DNA of 64,000 nt from Leptasterias polaris. Taxonomy: Eukaryota; Echinodermata; Asteroidea; Forcipulatida; Asteriidae. The notes under the pieces were generated by a model that did no database searches, had not been told where the DNA came from, and worked only from the letters and a program-made list of their open reading frames with translations. Of this stretch, positions 25,321 to 35,489 are shown piece after piece. The stretch spans positions 3,162,001 through 3,226,000 of the forward strand of contig JAZGTN010000068.1 of NCBI GenBank assembly GCA_037783415.1, given 5' to 3'. Positions within the stretch are counted from its first letter, which is position 1, and each line of letters begins with the position of its first letter. The translations under genes were made by a program, and so were the position numbers.

Positions 25321-26449
25321 TTATTAACGAGAGTCAGATGGTATGGATACCCCTAGCAAGGCAGAGTGAGGTGGATTTTAGCATTCTACATTAACTGACT
25401 CAACTCTTTCTTCCTACACTATGCAAAGCTTTAAATCGTACATCAACACATGGGTTACACTGTTTCAAATTTTCATGTACACCTCCTTTATATTTTTTCC
25501 ATTTCCGGACACACTTGCAGATTGTATCCTTATTCACTTGTTAAACCATCATAAAAAAACTCACAAATTGTAATCTGTGTTATCTTTGTACAACTGTACA
25601 TTTTATTTACAAGTTGTCGTGGTGAACGGTTGTTACATGTACATGATGATACAATTGAGTCTATCAAAAGGGGCTCATTAGTCGTGTCCAAAATATTAAT
25701 TAATATAAAGAAACTACTTTAGTTCTGAATTGTAATTTTAGAAACAATGATTGTTGTATTATGACATGGTCCAATTTTATGTAACTGTTAGTCAGAAAAA
25801 AAGCTAAGCGAGCATAAGCAGAGAACCATTTATAAACAGTGTACAAAGCATGGTATGTTGGCTGGTAACCCACATCAGCTAAAGCAAGATGTTTTTGTGA
25901 TTTGGATGTTTTTGTGATTTGGAAATCTTTGTGTTTAAAAGCATTTTGAAAACTGGCCCAGTTTAGCTATCAAAAAGTGCCTTGTAGAATTTGTAATACA
26001 AACGTTCATGATGCGTAAGACAAAGTATCTTTAACTATGGCTTGACTGTTTGATTTAGCAGTAGTGTTTAAACAGCAAACATGATCATAGCTACAACCAA
26101 GGCAGTTCATCTGCAAACAACCTGTAGATAGACTGGTACCTTTTCAGATTATGTCATTGATGATGGTAATGATGGGCTGGTGGTAAGGATGCAAGACAAG
26201 TACAGTATTTGGCCACAATATCTGCTCCATTGGCTCAGAACCAGGTGAGTTTAAATGCAGAACTACCTTCTACAGAAGCCGTCATGAGGTCCCCTGCCTG
26301 CGTGGATGGCATAAGTCAAGTAAGTCAACCTTGTTTTGGTCAAAAGCAGTGACAGAACTTTAAGTTGATGGTCTGATTTTCACCAACACCCCACCCCCCC
26401 CCCCCCAATTTTTTTTACACAAAAATACAAAAACTAATACAAAATTGTG
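25321..26449. other. Noncoding DNA, nothing recognised
   Basis: Stop-rich on both strands with no clear repeat array. A poly-C run lies at about 26394-26406. Confidence 0.4.
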
Positions 26450-26745
26450 GTGTGTCGTGGCAAAGGTCAAGCGCACCAGACTCGAGCTCTGGTGTTTCTG
26501 ATCGGCAGAGTGTGGGTTCCAGTCCCGGTCTTGACACTTGTGTCCGTTAGCAAGGTACTTTAATAACCATTATTGCTTTGTCCTTCAGATGGGATTTAAA
26601 GCCGTAGGTCCCGTGTGTTGTGTAATGTCACATGTCATTAAGAGAATAGGATTACCCTTTGGTATTTCTGGCATGATTGGCTGCATTAAGTTTGCCCCAA
26701 AGCACCTTGTAAACCCATTTCATTATAAAACTTAAATCTAAATTC
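26450..26745 (+). mobile_element. tRNA-headed SINE, copy B (better preserved)
   Basis: The head runs TGTGTCGTGGCAAAGG ... GCGCACCAGACTCGAGCTC and then GTGGGTTCCAGTCCCGG, giving tRNA-like A and B boxes. The body has TTGTCCTTCAGATGGGATTT, AAAGCCGTAGGTCCCGTGTG and TTGGCTGCATTAAG, ending CACCTTGTAAACCC. It is in the same orientation as copy A. The head folds only roughly as a tRNA, so this is a SINE, not a functional tRNA gene. Confidence 0.75.
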
Positions 26746-26984
26746 TCGGATCAACTCTAAACATTTTGGCAACCCTAGTAAAGTAGCTACAGACAACCAA
26801 AATAAATCAATAACTCAAATATCAATTCACTATTTAAATAAATAAAAAATATCAACAACCCCTTATAAAATTAACTCACATAAAGTTAACTTCCTGAAAT
26901 ACAGAGTGTAAACTTCTGTAAAAAAATGTATCCCACAAAATGATTAATTATAAAGGATGCAGTGTCTCACACTTTTGAGGCACA

Positions 26985-27300
26985 CACTTCCAACAGGTAA
27001 ACCATTTTGTGGTTAACAACTGCAGAAGCTTGTCCTGGTGTTTGCAACAATGCTAACAATGCTGTGATCTGGCTTGAATTGAAACTACACTTACAGCAGT
27101 TCAACCATACTGTGGTTATCAACTGCAGAAGCTTGTCCTGGTGTTTGCAACAATACAAACAATGTTGCGATCTGGCTTGAATTGAAACTACACTTCCAGC
27201 AGTTCAACCATTCTGTGGTTATCAACTGCAGAAGCTTGTGCTTGTGTTTGTGTTTTCAACAATGCTAACAATGCTGCGTTTTTGTTTGAATTGAAACTAT
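26985..27300. repeat. 103-bp tandem repeat, 3 units
   Basis: The core CAGAAGCTTGTCCTGGTGTT starts at 27022, 27125 and near 27228, a 103-bp period. Each unit also has CAACAATGCTAACAATG and GAATTGAAACTA. Copies differ by several substitutions. Confidence 0.85.
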
Positions 27301-27466
27301 TGCATTCATATCAATTATTTCTTCATTATTATTTCTACTTCTTGGAAAGCAATCAAGTTTCTTATGTCTTATGTCTTATCATTGCTTTGTAACACATTGC
27401 ACTCATGTGTTATTGAATCAAGCCTTCTGTAAGTGCCATAGTTTCTCTGAGTTCGTTATAACTAAT

Positions 27467-27772
27467 AACACTCCTGCAGCAAGGGCGGCTTGCCCTGTGT
27501 TGCTTCAGCAAGCCATGGCATGCATGCTGCTGTTATCTTTCTGTCTTACTGTAATCCAATACTAAAGTAAATCATGCCTTTCTGACTGTTTGTCCTGTGT
27601 TGCTGCAGCAAGGCATGCTATCTTTCTATCGCCACTGCTATCTTTCTATCTCACTGTAATCCAATACGTAAGTAAATCATGCCTTGCTGACTGCGTGTCC
27701 TGTGTTGCTGCAGCAAGCCATGGCATGTCGCTGCTATCTTTCTATGTCACTGTAATCCAATACTTAGGTGAA
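27467..27772 (-). repeat. Decayed tandem copies of the ETAA1 terminal exon 3' end
   Basis: Three units of roughly 90-105 bp contain TCCTGTGTTGCTGCAGCAAG plus flanking CATGCC...CTGACTG and CTGTAATCCAATAC. The real terminal exon (27773-27888) holds the matching CTTGTGTTGCTGCAATCGAG with the same flanks. The units lie downstream of the ETAA1 stop on its own strand, so they would fall in the 3'UTR. They appear to derive from the coding end of the gene by tandem duplication. None restores the coding sequence. Confidence 0.7.
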
Positions 27773-27888
27773 TTAACGCCTCGGCATCATGCGCTGCTGA
27801 CTGCCTGCCTTGTGTTGCTGCAATCGAGCCATGGCTTGCTTTCGTTTTCTCTCAATCTCAGTCTGACTGCAGACCTTGTGACTAACAC
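27773..27888 (-). CDS. ETAA1: ETAA1 terminal exon with RPA32-binding motif
   Basis: The acceptor TTATGTTTCAG lies just above 27888. The upstream donor leaves one G, and G+GT restores the frame. The exon encodes 38 codons to a TAA at 27773-27775. The motif EIERKRKQAMARLQ matches the I-E-x-x-[KR]-x-x-A-[LM]-x-[KR] pattern shared by TIPIN, SMARCAL1 and ETAA1 for binding the RPA32 winged-helix domain. The exon is too short to appear as a long open frame on its own. Confidence 0.85.
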
Positions 27889-30800
27889 CTGAAACATAAT
27901 AGAACAAAAAGCTGTATCTAATTGTTTAAAAGCTGATTCTGCCTTTTGTATGCTTTCTGTGTCCTCAAATAAATAGCAACTGTGACCAACACATCCTGTG
28001 GACAATTCCATGGTTATGCATGTTACATTATCCACAAAGATTCTGAAAGAATTTGGTGACTTCACAATTTAAAACTAATCATTGATAAAACCAACTGCAG
28101 TTTGTGAAGTTAGTCAATGAAGTGCAAGTAACTTAGGATTTGCTCGTGTTTTTTGCTGCTTAGAGTCGGAGGTCGGTAACATTTTGTCTGATTTATAGGC
28201 TGACCGACGGGAAATGCAATATGGGAAGAGTTTGTTAGAAGGATGAGTAATTTATCTGTACAGCTTCTGACAGTTAATTGTTGTCATATTCTCAGGAACT
28301 GACACTTCAAGATTATGGGATGCATTGGATTATGGTGATCCTTCATGATCTGTCTTGCTCGCTTTCTTTGCATAATGCAGCATCCCTTACTAGACGGATT
28401 ATCCTTTGACAGGATCTTTTTTTAAATGTTCATTCTATTTTAAAGTGAAAATGTTTTGTATTGTGGGTTGTGACTGCTAAATAACATGAGATATTCATGA
28501 TCAAGTTATCAAGAAGGGTGCTTGGTTTCTTTAGTTGCCATTTACATGTAAAAGTAATCAAGCAATAAACCATAAAGGGAGTAAAATTTGATTAACGTCT
28601 GGTAAATCGACTTCAGTCTAAATAGTAGTATAATCAAGAGGGGTAGAATTCAGAACCATACATGTAACTTTAATTTCCATGTAAGGGAATTGTAACTGAG
28701 CTGTTTTTCAATTTACAGAAAATTTAGATTTGTGCACAGATTGGGGCAAATTAAGAAACTCAAAGGAGATTGCTGATTAAACTTGTTGTTTTTATGAGAT
28801 TTTCAACAAACGAAAGAACTATGTCTCAATTAACTATAAGTAAGGAAATCAATTAATTGAAATGTATGAACACATGGTAGTGATTGGTTGTTTTAACCTA
28901 CCTGTGGAAGTGGATGATACTGCAGGCTTTGTACTTGCTGATGAAGTTGTCTTTGTCTGGAAGGATTTCATACTTTGAGTTGTGAGTGTTTTATTGCTTG
29001 TACAATTGGTATTCACAGGTTGCTTACAAATAGAAGAAGCTGGATTGTCTGTTGCTGAAGATGGTCCACTACTTGGCACTATAGGTTGAGTTGTATTTAG
29101 TGAAGGGACACCATACCCACTGGATTGGGGGAGCTGATGTGCAGATTTAGGCACTCTTTTAGGCTGGTGCCTGATGGTATTGTTCACCTGTACAGGATGC
29201 ACTGTGTTTATTGTGCTTTGGAATGGTTGGTTTATGAAGGACGTATTGGTGGAACATTTTCCCACTGATGCTGTGCTTGTACAGTGAGAAACATCTGGAG
29301 TTATGTCCTTGACTGGCTTTCTGAATTTATATGTGCCTGTAGAGGATGACCCTATGCAAGAGTTTGTGGTCATCTTTGATGTGTTTTCAGTCTTCGTAGT
29401 TTTGTCCACAGACTGGGTTGTGGTAGTTCTTGTTGATTTGAAGGGCTTAGAGACCCCTACAGACTGGGTTGTGGTAGTCCTTGTTGATATGATGGGCTTG
29501 GAGAATTGTCCCTGGGTTATTTGTTCTGAGGCTTTGCTGGTCTGAGGGGAATCTATCCCAACACACAATGACATCATCATCTCATCCGTCAGACTACTCT
29601 CAAATAGGTCCACGTTATCCCAGCCCTCGCTTGGTACAGTGAGTTGAAGTTTATTGCTGATTGGATTGCAAGATGTACTGAAAGGTTTCAGTGAGTTACT
29701 GCATTTACCTGATGTTTTTTCTGTTGATCTGAGTTGGGGATGGCTGCTTGTATGTGGTTTGTCTTGGCATCCATTATGCTGCCGTGTACCATCTGGATAA
29801 GCAAGTAAACTGTTATGAGTTTTATAACTTGGTGGGGCTTGGTATTGGTCTGATTGTACAATTGTACAATTTGAGACTTGAGTCTGTTGAGCTGGTGGTA
29901 ATGGTTTTACTGTAATAGGTTTCCCCAGTGGAACCTGTTTCTTTCCTTGATTTGGACCTGTATCTTTCACAACATTCATTGCATTCAACCTTGATCTTTT
30001 GCAAGGCTGTATTTGATTTGCAGCTGTACTTTTGTTGGAATTTGTAGGACGGGGGACAGTTCCAGGAAATGTTTGTGATTTCTGCTGTCTACTATTATTG
30101 TCACTTTCAGTCCACATTTTGTTTGTCACGCCAAAATTAAGCGGTTGTCTAAGAGAATTTGCAGAATGAGCTGGTGGGTTGTTTCCAGATGTTTTCTTTT
30201 TGGAGACGTCACCATTTTGACTTTTGGATGCTTCCATAGCCTCAGTTTGGGTCAACTGCTCAAGCAGAGCCTCATCCTCAAAATAGCTGTCATCATCCCA
30301 CATGAGGTCAACATTAGAGGTCAATGATTGACAAAAGACTGGAGAGCTTGTTCCTACCCGAGAAGGGACCAATGGTTGAACACTGTGTGTCTGATCAGCA
30401 GCTGACTGACCGGTAGGTAGTTGAATACTAACAACCAATTGAGTTGGGTCTGTTTGTAGACATGGAGGCTGAGTTCCAAGTGTGAGTTTTGATTGAGGGT
30501 GTTTCCCATCTGGTTCTTGCATTGCATGGGTAGAGGATGAATCTTTGTTGAGTAGCTCGCCATCAACAGTATCTGTTAATCTAAAATCATGGAACACACA
30601 ATCTTTACAATAATGGGATTGATTTATACAACATACAAAAGTACTGTGTCATGTAAGAAGAGTGATGACGTTATGGAGCTTGAAACCTCTTGAAACCTTA
30701 ATAGACTGTGCAAGTCTTGCTCACTTTAACGGGTCCCAATGTTCGAATACGCACAAGACTTGCACAATCTATGGATGGACACTCAATAGTTAACTGATAT

Positions 30801-32511
30801 TCAACAGTCGCACCGTGTTGGAATAGTCTGTTTAGGGTTGTAAAGGGAATAAAGATATGGCCAAAGTATAGAACTGTTTGTAGTTTAGATTTCTTGTCGA
30901 AACTTACTCTTTCATTCTGTTGTGTCTTGGTGGTGTAATAAAACCAGTTGTTGGTTCCTGATTCAGCACAGTATAAGGACTCGGTACTGTTTCATGTTTT
31001 GATGCCATATCAATAGCATTAGCAATCTTTTGTAATTCATCTTGGATAAGAGATAACCTGCTGGCTTTCTTCTTCCTGTGTGTTGGTTTCTTGGAAGTAG
31101 AGCTGAGGAGGATAGTCAAAGTAATTGCACATTAATCAGTTGGAGTTTGGGGAAAAGTGCTGTAGATACAAAAGTTGAGCTCTACCAGTGTGTCCTTTTA
31201 ACTATCATATTTTCTCTTCCAAGTTGATATTTATTTTGTCTTGACCCTTACACCCATGTGTGCCCCCCCCCCCCCCCCCCCGAGTCCTACATGAAAGCAA
31301 ATTCCACAGGCTACTACTTCTAGGGTTGGATTTGAACCCATGACCTCCAGACTCTTCCTAGACCATCTTGCAGGCCTGGTGATGAGAGGCCAGTACTAGT
31401 AATGAATATCAAAAACAGTCAATATTTGAATTTATGTCCTCGATAACAAATGATAACATCATCATGCCTAAGTACAATCTTTTGTATATTTGACATTTCA
31501 TTTCACAGTTAAAGTGAAATGAACTCAAGGGAGTCAATGTAGCCAAGTTTCCAAGGTGATAGAATGACCAGAATTAGTTGTTACCTTTCTTCCCCAAATG
31601 CCTTCTCTGATCCTCCTGCTGAGTTGAGTTCATGTTGGTGCAGAGGACTGCGGTGTGTCCACAGTCCAAGTAGAGGAAAGTGGGCTGGAGAAGTCTCCTG
31701 AGGAAATGAAAATTAAGAAATGCAAAATCAATAAACATCCATGGGAAAAGTATCTGAGCTTGAAGGTCTAAACTTTCAACAGCTTAGTTTATACACCGAG
31801 TCAAGAAGAATGCTTTGATTTCAATATTTGATCTGTTGATACAGTATCTGAAACAATGAACCTAAACTTGTGTTTCAACTTACTGCTTGGTTGTTAACAC
31901 ACTTAATCATCTCTGATATCTCTGCAGCCTTGCTGCGTCCATTTCGACCTGTGAAAAAGACACACACACCAAAGACATGTTAGAACCAAAATGATGTTGT
32001 GTACCAATAGTACCCGGTGCATTCAGTTGATTGAAAACTCTTAAAGTCTCTAATCAAGTCATTGTCATTTTAATCATTTCCTAGAGTCCTCATTATCATA
32101 ATTATTATCTTCTTTATCTTTATCTTCAAAATCATCTGACAATTGAGTCGTACCACTTCTTTTCATGAGATGAGCTGTTGGTGAATTAGCATCCCAGATG
32201 ATCTCTGTCTCAGAATCACTACGGGAGGTATTGAGTCTCTTCCTGGATGACCGGGGGGTGCTACATATTGGTGAATGCCCTGGGAAGAAGAACAAATGTA
32301 GACAAAGCTGGTTAAAATAACCATTCAAATCATGAAGACCTTGTCCCCCTCATAGAAATCTCTGGCAATACTTGGTTGAGAATTTTTAATAAGAGGTAGT
32401 GAAGTTTTGTCTTTACCTGTCAGTAGTTTTGAGCCATATCCTGGGCTGGTATAAGAACTGGATACATCATTGTTTGTACAAGCATCTTGTCTTGAAGATC
32501 TCAACCTAGAA
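27773..32511 (-). CDS. ETAA1: ETAA1, RPA-binding activator of ATR kinase (seven exons)
   Basis: ETAA1 coats stressed single-stranded DNA through RPA and activates the ATR-ATRIP checkpoint kinase in the nucleus. Exons in transcript order are 32511-32417, 32279-32154, 31948-31884, 31697-31585, 31102-30908, 30580-28902 and 27888-27773. All junctions are GT-AG and all phases agree. In order the protein shows a WDANSP motif like the human WDQNSP segment, an EISEMIK segment like EISHIVN, a LGLW motif at the place of the ATR-activating Trp (human W107), a basic helical segment, two acidic/hydrophobic motifs (WDDDSYFEDEALLEQL; DNVDLFESSL), and a C-terminal EIERKRKQAMARL helix typical of RPA32-binding motifs. 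These exons give about 795 residues without the first exon; human ETAA1 is about 926. The middle is disordered and rich in Ser, Thr and Gln. Confidence 0.85.
28902..30580 (-). CDS. ETAA1: ETAA1 large central exon
   Basis: About 560 codons without interruption, entered at an acceptor (ATGATTTTAG) and ended at a donor (CCACAG|GTAGGT). Near its start are acidic-hydrophobic motifs (LMWDDDSYFEDEALL) that resemble RPA-contacting peptides; a similar DNVDLFESSLTDEM motif follows in the middle. A 20-residue segment (STRTTTTQSV) is locally duplicated. The remainder is low-complexity Ser/Thr/Pro/Gln, as in vertebrate ETAA1, where the large central exon is poorly conserved outside short motifs. Confidence 0.85.
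30908..31102 (-). CDS. ETAA1: ETAA1 exon with basic and helical segment
   Basis: Acceptor CTCCTCAG and donor AAAGA|GTAAGT bound 195 nt. It encodes a Lys/Arg-rich stretch (KKPTHRKKK) followed by an amphipathic segment (LSLIQDELQKIANAID), which parallels the human EEELMKLAKQFDKNMEEL region. Confidence 0.75.
31320..31395 (-). mobile_element. Possible tRNA-derived SINE remnant in an ETAA1 intron
   Basis: On the minus strand GGTCATGGGTTCAAATCC followed by AACCCTAG resembles a tRNA box B and T stem. Box A is weak. It lies beside a poly-C tract (about 31264-31280). It is not a credible functional tRNA. Confidence 0.35.
31585..31697 (-). CDS. ETAA1: ETAA1 exon with the ATR-activating tryptophan
   Basis: The exon lies between CATTTCCTCAG and a GTAACA donor (113 nt). 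It encodes FPLLGLWTHRSPLH; the LxLW motif sits at the position of human LDMW, whose Trp is required for ATR activation. It was too short and ATG-less to show as a long frame, but phases on both sides match. Confidence 0.78.
31884..31948 (-). CDS. ETAA1: ETAA1 short exon (EISEMIK segment)
   Basis: Bounded by CTTTTTCACAG and GCA|GTAAGT, 65 nt. It encodes GRSKAAEISEMIKCVNN after joining, paralleling the human DSDEISHIVNRIA segment. The exon ends in phase 0. Confidence 0.75.
32154..32279 (-). CDS. ETAA1: ETAA1 exon with WDxNSP motif
   Basis: Acceptor CTTCTTCCCAG and donor AGTG|GTACGA bound 126 nt. The peptide SETEIIWDANSPTAHL matches the most conserved N-terminal signature of ETAA1 (human DIFWDQNSPLTKQL). 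Reading on past the donor gives an acidic tail and stop, so the donor choice matters; the next exon's phase supports it. Confidence 0.8.
32417..32511 (-). CDS. ETAA1: ETAA1 upstream exon
   Basis: Acceptor TTCTTATAG and donor CTGACAG|GTAAAG bound 95 nt. It encodes a Ser/Arg-rich disordered segment (SRLRSSRQDACTNNDV). The acceptor shows that at least one more 5' exon exists, since the phase requires two preceding nucleotides. Confidence 0.65.
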
Positions 32512-32788
32512 CTATAAGAATTTAACAATTGGAACCGCTATATAAACTGTATCCATCTTGCAAAGTCATTGTTAGAATAAAGAATGGATCAAATGGGAGA
32601 AATAAATGTACAGTAGGTTTTTACGTCATAATTTGAGTAATATGAATGCATTGTAATACTAGCCGCTCCAAGGGACTATTATGCTGTCATCACTCAGTAG
32701 GCACTACTCCATACATTGTACATAGCATCCATTAACAAAAATCAAATTATAGGCATCTTAATGTTGATGCAATAAAATGACAGCGTGG

Positions 32789-33604
32789 CATAGAGACATA
32801 GAGTTTGCAATGAGTACACAAACATAGAGACATAGAGTTTGCAATGAGTACACAAACATAGAGACATAGAGTTTGCAATGAGTACACAAACATAGAGACA
32901 TAGAGTTTGCAATGAGTACACAAACATAGAGACATAGAGTTTGCAATGAGTACACAAACATAGAGACATAGAGTTTGCAATGAGTACACAAACATAGAGA
33001 CATAGAGTTTGCAATGAGTACACAAACATAGAGACATAGAGTTTGCAATGAGTACACAAACATAGAGACATAGAGTTTGCAATGAGTACACAAACATAGA
33101 GACATAGAGTTTGCAATGAGTACACAAACATAGAGACATAGAGTTTGCAATGAGTACACAAACATAGAGACATAGAGTTTGCAATGAGTACACAAACATA
33201 GAGACATAGAGTTTGCAATGAGTACACAAACATAGAGACATAGAGTTTGCAATGAGTACACAAACATAGAGACATAGAGTTTGCAATGAGTACACAAACA
33301 TAGAGACATAGAGTTTGCAATGAGTACACAAACATAGAGACATAGAGTTTGCAATGAGTACACAAACATAGAGACATAGAGTTTGCAATGAGTACACAAA
33401 CATAGAGACATAGAGTTTGCAATGAGTACACAAACATAGAGACATAGAGTTTGCAATGAGTACACAAACATAGAGACATAGAGTTTGCAATGAGTACACA
33501 AACATAGAGACATAGAGTTTGCAATGAGTACACAAACATAGAGACATAGAGTTTGCAATGAGTACACAAACATAGAGACATAGAGTTTGCAATGAGTACA
33601 CAAA
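32789..33604. repeat. 34-bp minisatellite, 24 units, 5' of the first certain ETAA1 exon
   Basis: The unit starts CATAGAGACATAGAGTTTGC and ends AATGAGTACACAAA. The span of 816 bp is exactly 24 units with almost no variation. The unit has no stop on the minus strand in any frame, and 34 is not divisible by three, so overlapping minus-strand frames of about 300 codons arise in all three phases. They are not genes. Confidence 0.95.
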
Positions 33605-33849
33605 CATAACATTGTGCATAATTTGCATCCAAGTAAAAGTAAAAACACTTGTGAAAGGAGGAAGCACATATCTGAAAATGACCTAAAATCATGATTTACA
33701 CAAACCTGTGTAAAATTGACAATGCTGTGGAGTTTCAGTGGGTAAAAACTTTGTCATTTAACTCTAACTTCTTTGACATAACTGAGTGACTTAAAACTAG
33801 GATTTTTACTCACTCTACCAAAAAACCCCAAAACAACTGTTGGTGGTAT

Positions 33850-34023
33850 GCCTGACCCCATGTAAAGTATAATCAGTTTATTAGTGCAGTTCTCAGTCCA
33901 ACACCATAAACTCAACAGTCAAACAGTCTGACTTAGATTATGGTGGTATGCTTAATCCCATGTATAAAAAGCATGACTGGTTTATTAGTGCAAATTTTTC
34001 AAAGGCTACTATTAGAAGTTACC
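33850..34023. repeat. Dispersed repeat, copy 1
   Basis: About 150-170 bp containing TTTATTAGTGCAGTTCTCAG, then TCCAACACCATAAACTCAAC, then CATGACTGGTTTATTAGTGC. It is repeated almost exactly at 34524-34684 and more distantly at 48362-48420. The two close copies flank a 500-bp unique stretch. Confidence 0.85.
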
Positions 34024-34523
34024 GTGAAAAAACTCTCAACTTCTTAGCGGAGCCTAGCTGGTGATCTGTCCTTGGGAGACCAGTGAATCTACCATCTTGC
34101 TTCTCTCTCTGTCTCTTACTCATGACTTACATGTGAAGCTTACAGTCTACAGCAGGACGACTATGCTATGGGTAAAGTGGATACAAATTATAGACATGAA
34201 TACTACTACTAGTACTAACTCTATCGCAGCATGTGAAGAATGTTGGTCACTAACACCTACACAAGCAGACCCGGAGTGGCAGGAGATTCTGTCCCCCCAT
34301 ATAGAGAATTCTGTACACCCTCTTTTTAATCCTCCTCCTCCAGCCCATGTTAATTTCCCATATGCGGGACAGAATCTCCGGGGAACAGATTTCCCTCTGA
34401 CACCGGCAGCAGCAAGCTCAGGACTAACAAACTTGGTACATACCCTGTACAGAAATACAAATTTGACATCAATTCCCAAACCCATGATGGCAAATAAACA
34501 AATTAACATTAATTAGAGCAATT
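34024..34523. other. Unassigned 500-bp segment between direct repeats
   Basis: A 151-codon plus-strand frame (34061-34516) and a 120-codon minus-strand frame overlap here. Neither shows a recognised domain. A Pro-rich stretch (HPLFNPPPPAHVNFPY) is the only notable feature. It may be a relic of the element defined by the flanking repeats. Confidence 0.3.
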
Positions 34524-34684
34524 TACCAACTCAGTTTATTAGTGCAGTTCTCAGTCCAACACCATAAACTCAACAGTCAAACAGTCTGACTTAGATTATG
34601 GTGGTATGCTTAAATCCCATGTATAAAAAGCATGACTGGTTTATTAGTGCAAATTTTTCAAAGGCTACTATTAGAAGTTACCGT
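34524..34684. repeat. Dispersed repeat, copy 2
   Basis: Near-identical direct copy of 33850-34023, ending in TTAGAAGTTACCGT. The retrotransposon coding sequence starts immediately after it. Confidence 0.85.
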
Positions 34685-35040
34685 AAAATGCAAACGAGTA
34701 AGGCAGCTGGCCCTGATGGTGTGACCATTAAAATGCTCAAACTATGTATGAACCTCTGAAATCTCCCCTGTTCTGGCTAATTTTTTTTCTTTTTTCTATC
34801 AGTCAGGGTAGGCTACCCAGTGCCTGGAAAACTGCCAATATTGTGCCTATTTTTAAACAAGGTGATCGAAGTGATGTAAATAATTATCGTCCTATCGCTC
34901 TGAGATCTATTTTTTGCAAGATTTTAGAAGGTTTTGTTGCCGAGAGTCTTAGACTGCATCTCCTGAATAACGGTCTCTTGTACAATCTTCAGTATGGTTT
35001 TTTGCCTGGTCGCTCCTGTACCACAATTCTTGCCGACACT

Positions 35041-35489
35041 TTAACCCTAACAATCCCTAACCCTACAAATTCAAACAGGGCAAAGTGTTTAATTTTGTTA
35101 GGTTAAGTACAGTGAAGTTAGGATTGGGTGTTTGATTCTGTGGGATTGTGTATCCTTGCTGACAAGTAATGGTGTTTGAATTTGATTGAGTGGGTATGGT
35201 GGATGTGTGAAATGTACATGTCTGGCATTGCTCTTTCCTCCATGGTCTAATGAGATAGTTGTTGGATTATGTTATGTTAAGTACTGTGTGATTTCACTGA
35301 TCAAATTTTGCACATGCCAAGTGTACACACTCCAACAAAATCAAACAAAAAAGGCCTGTTGGAGTTTGTTAGGTTGTGTATCGTCCCCCTAAGATTGGGT
35401 ACAGTTCCCATCTCATGGTAGTATAAGCTGTTGGAATGTGTTGGGTTAGGGATGGATTCTAGTAAAAACGCTTTGGGAGTTAGGGTTAA
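35041..35489. mobile_element. TTAA-flanked MITE nested in the retrotransposon, copy 1
   Basis: The 441-bp insert has TTAA at both ends (35041-35044, 35486-35489) and inverted ends CCCTAAC/GTTAGGG. It splits the RT frame between ILADTL and the segment leading to KAFDL. A second copy lies at 40703-41152, same orientation and about 95% identical by eye. TTAA target duplication with CCC-starting inverted ends is typical of piggyBac-type elements. There is no transposase, so it is non-autonomous. Confidence 0.82.

Noticed and set aside
26452..26535. tRNA gene
   Set aside because: The A and B boxes are present but the arms do not fold well and the sequence continues into a shared SINE body that recurs at 24838.
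28300..28440. A minus-strand peptide with QRKRARQIMKDH as the ETAA1 RPA32-binding motif
   Set aside because: It lacks the Ala-Leu/Met positions of the motif and its frame does not fit the upstream donor. The exon at 27773-27888 fits both.
30145..30327. Plus-strand frames opposite ETAA1
   Set aside because: Antisense shadows of the ETAA1 large exon, with no domain.
32742..33692. Three overlapping minus-strand frames of 303-316 codons
   Set aside because: Produced by the 34-bp array; the same DNA is open in all three phases.
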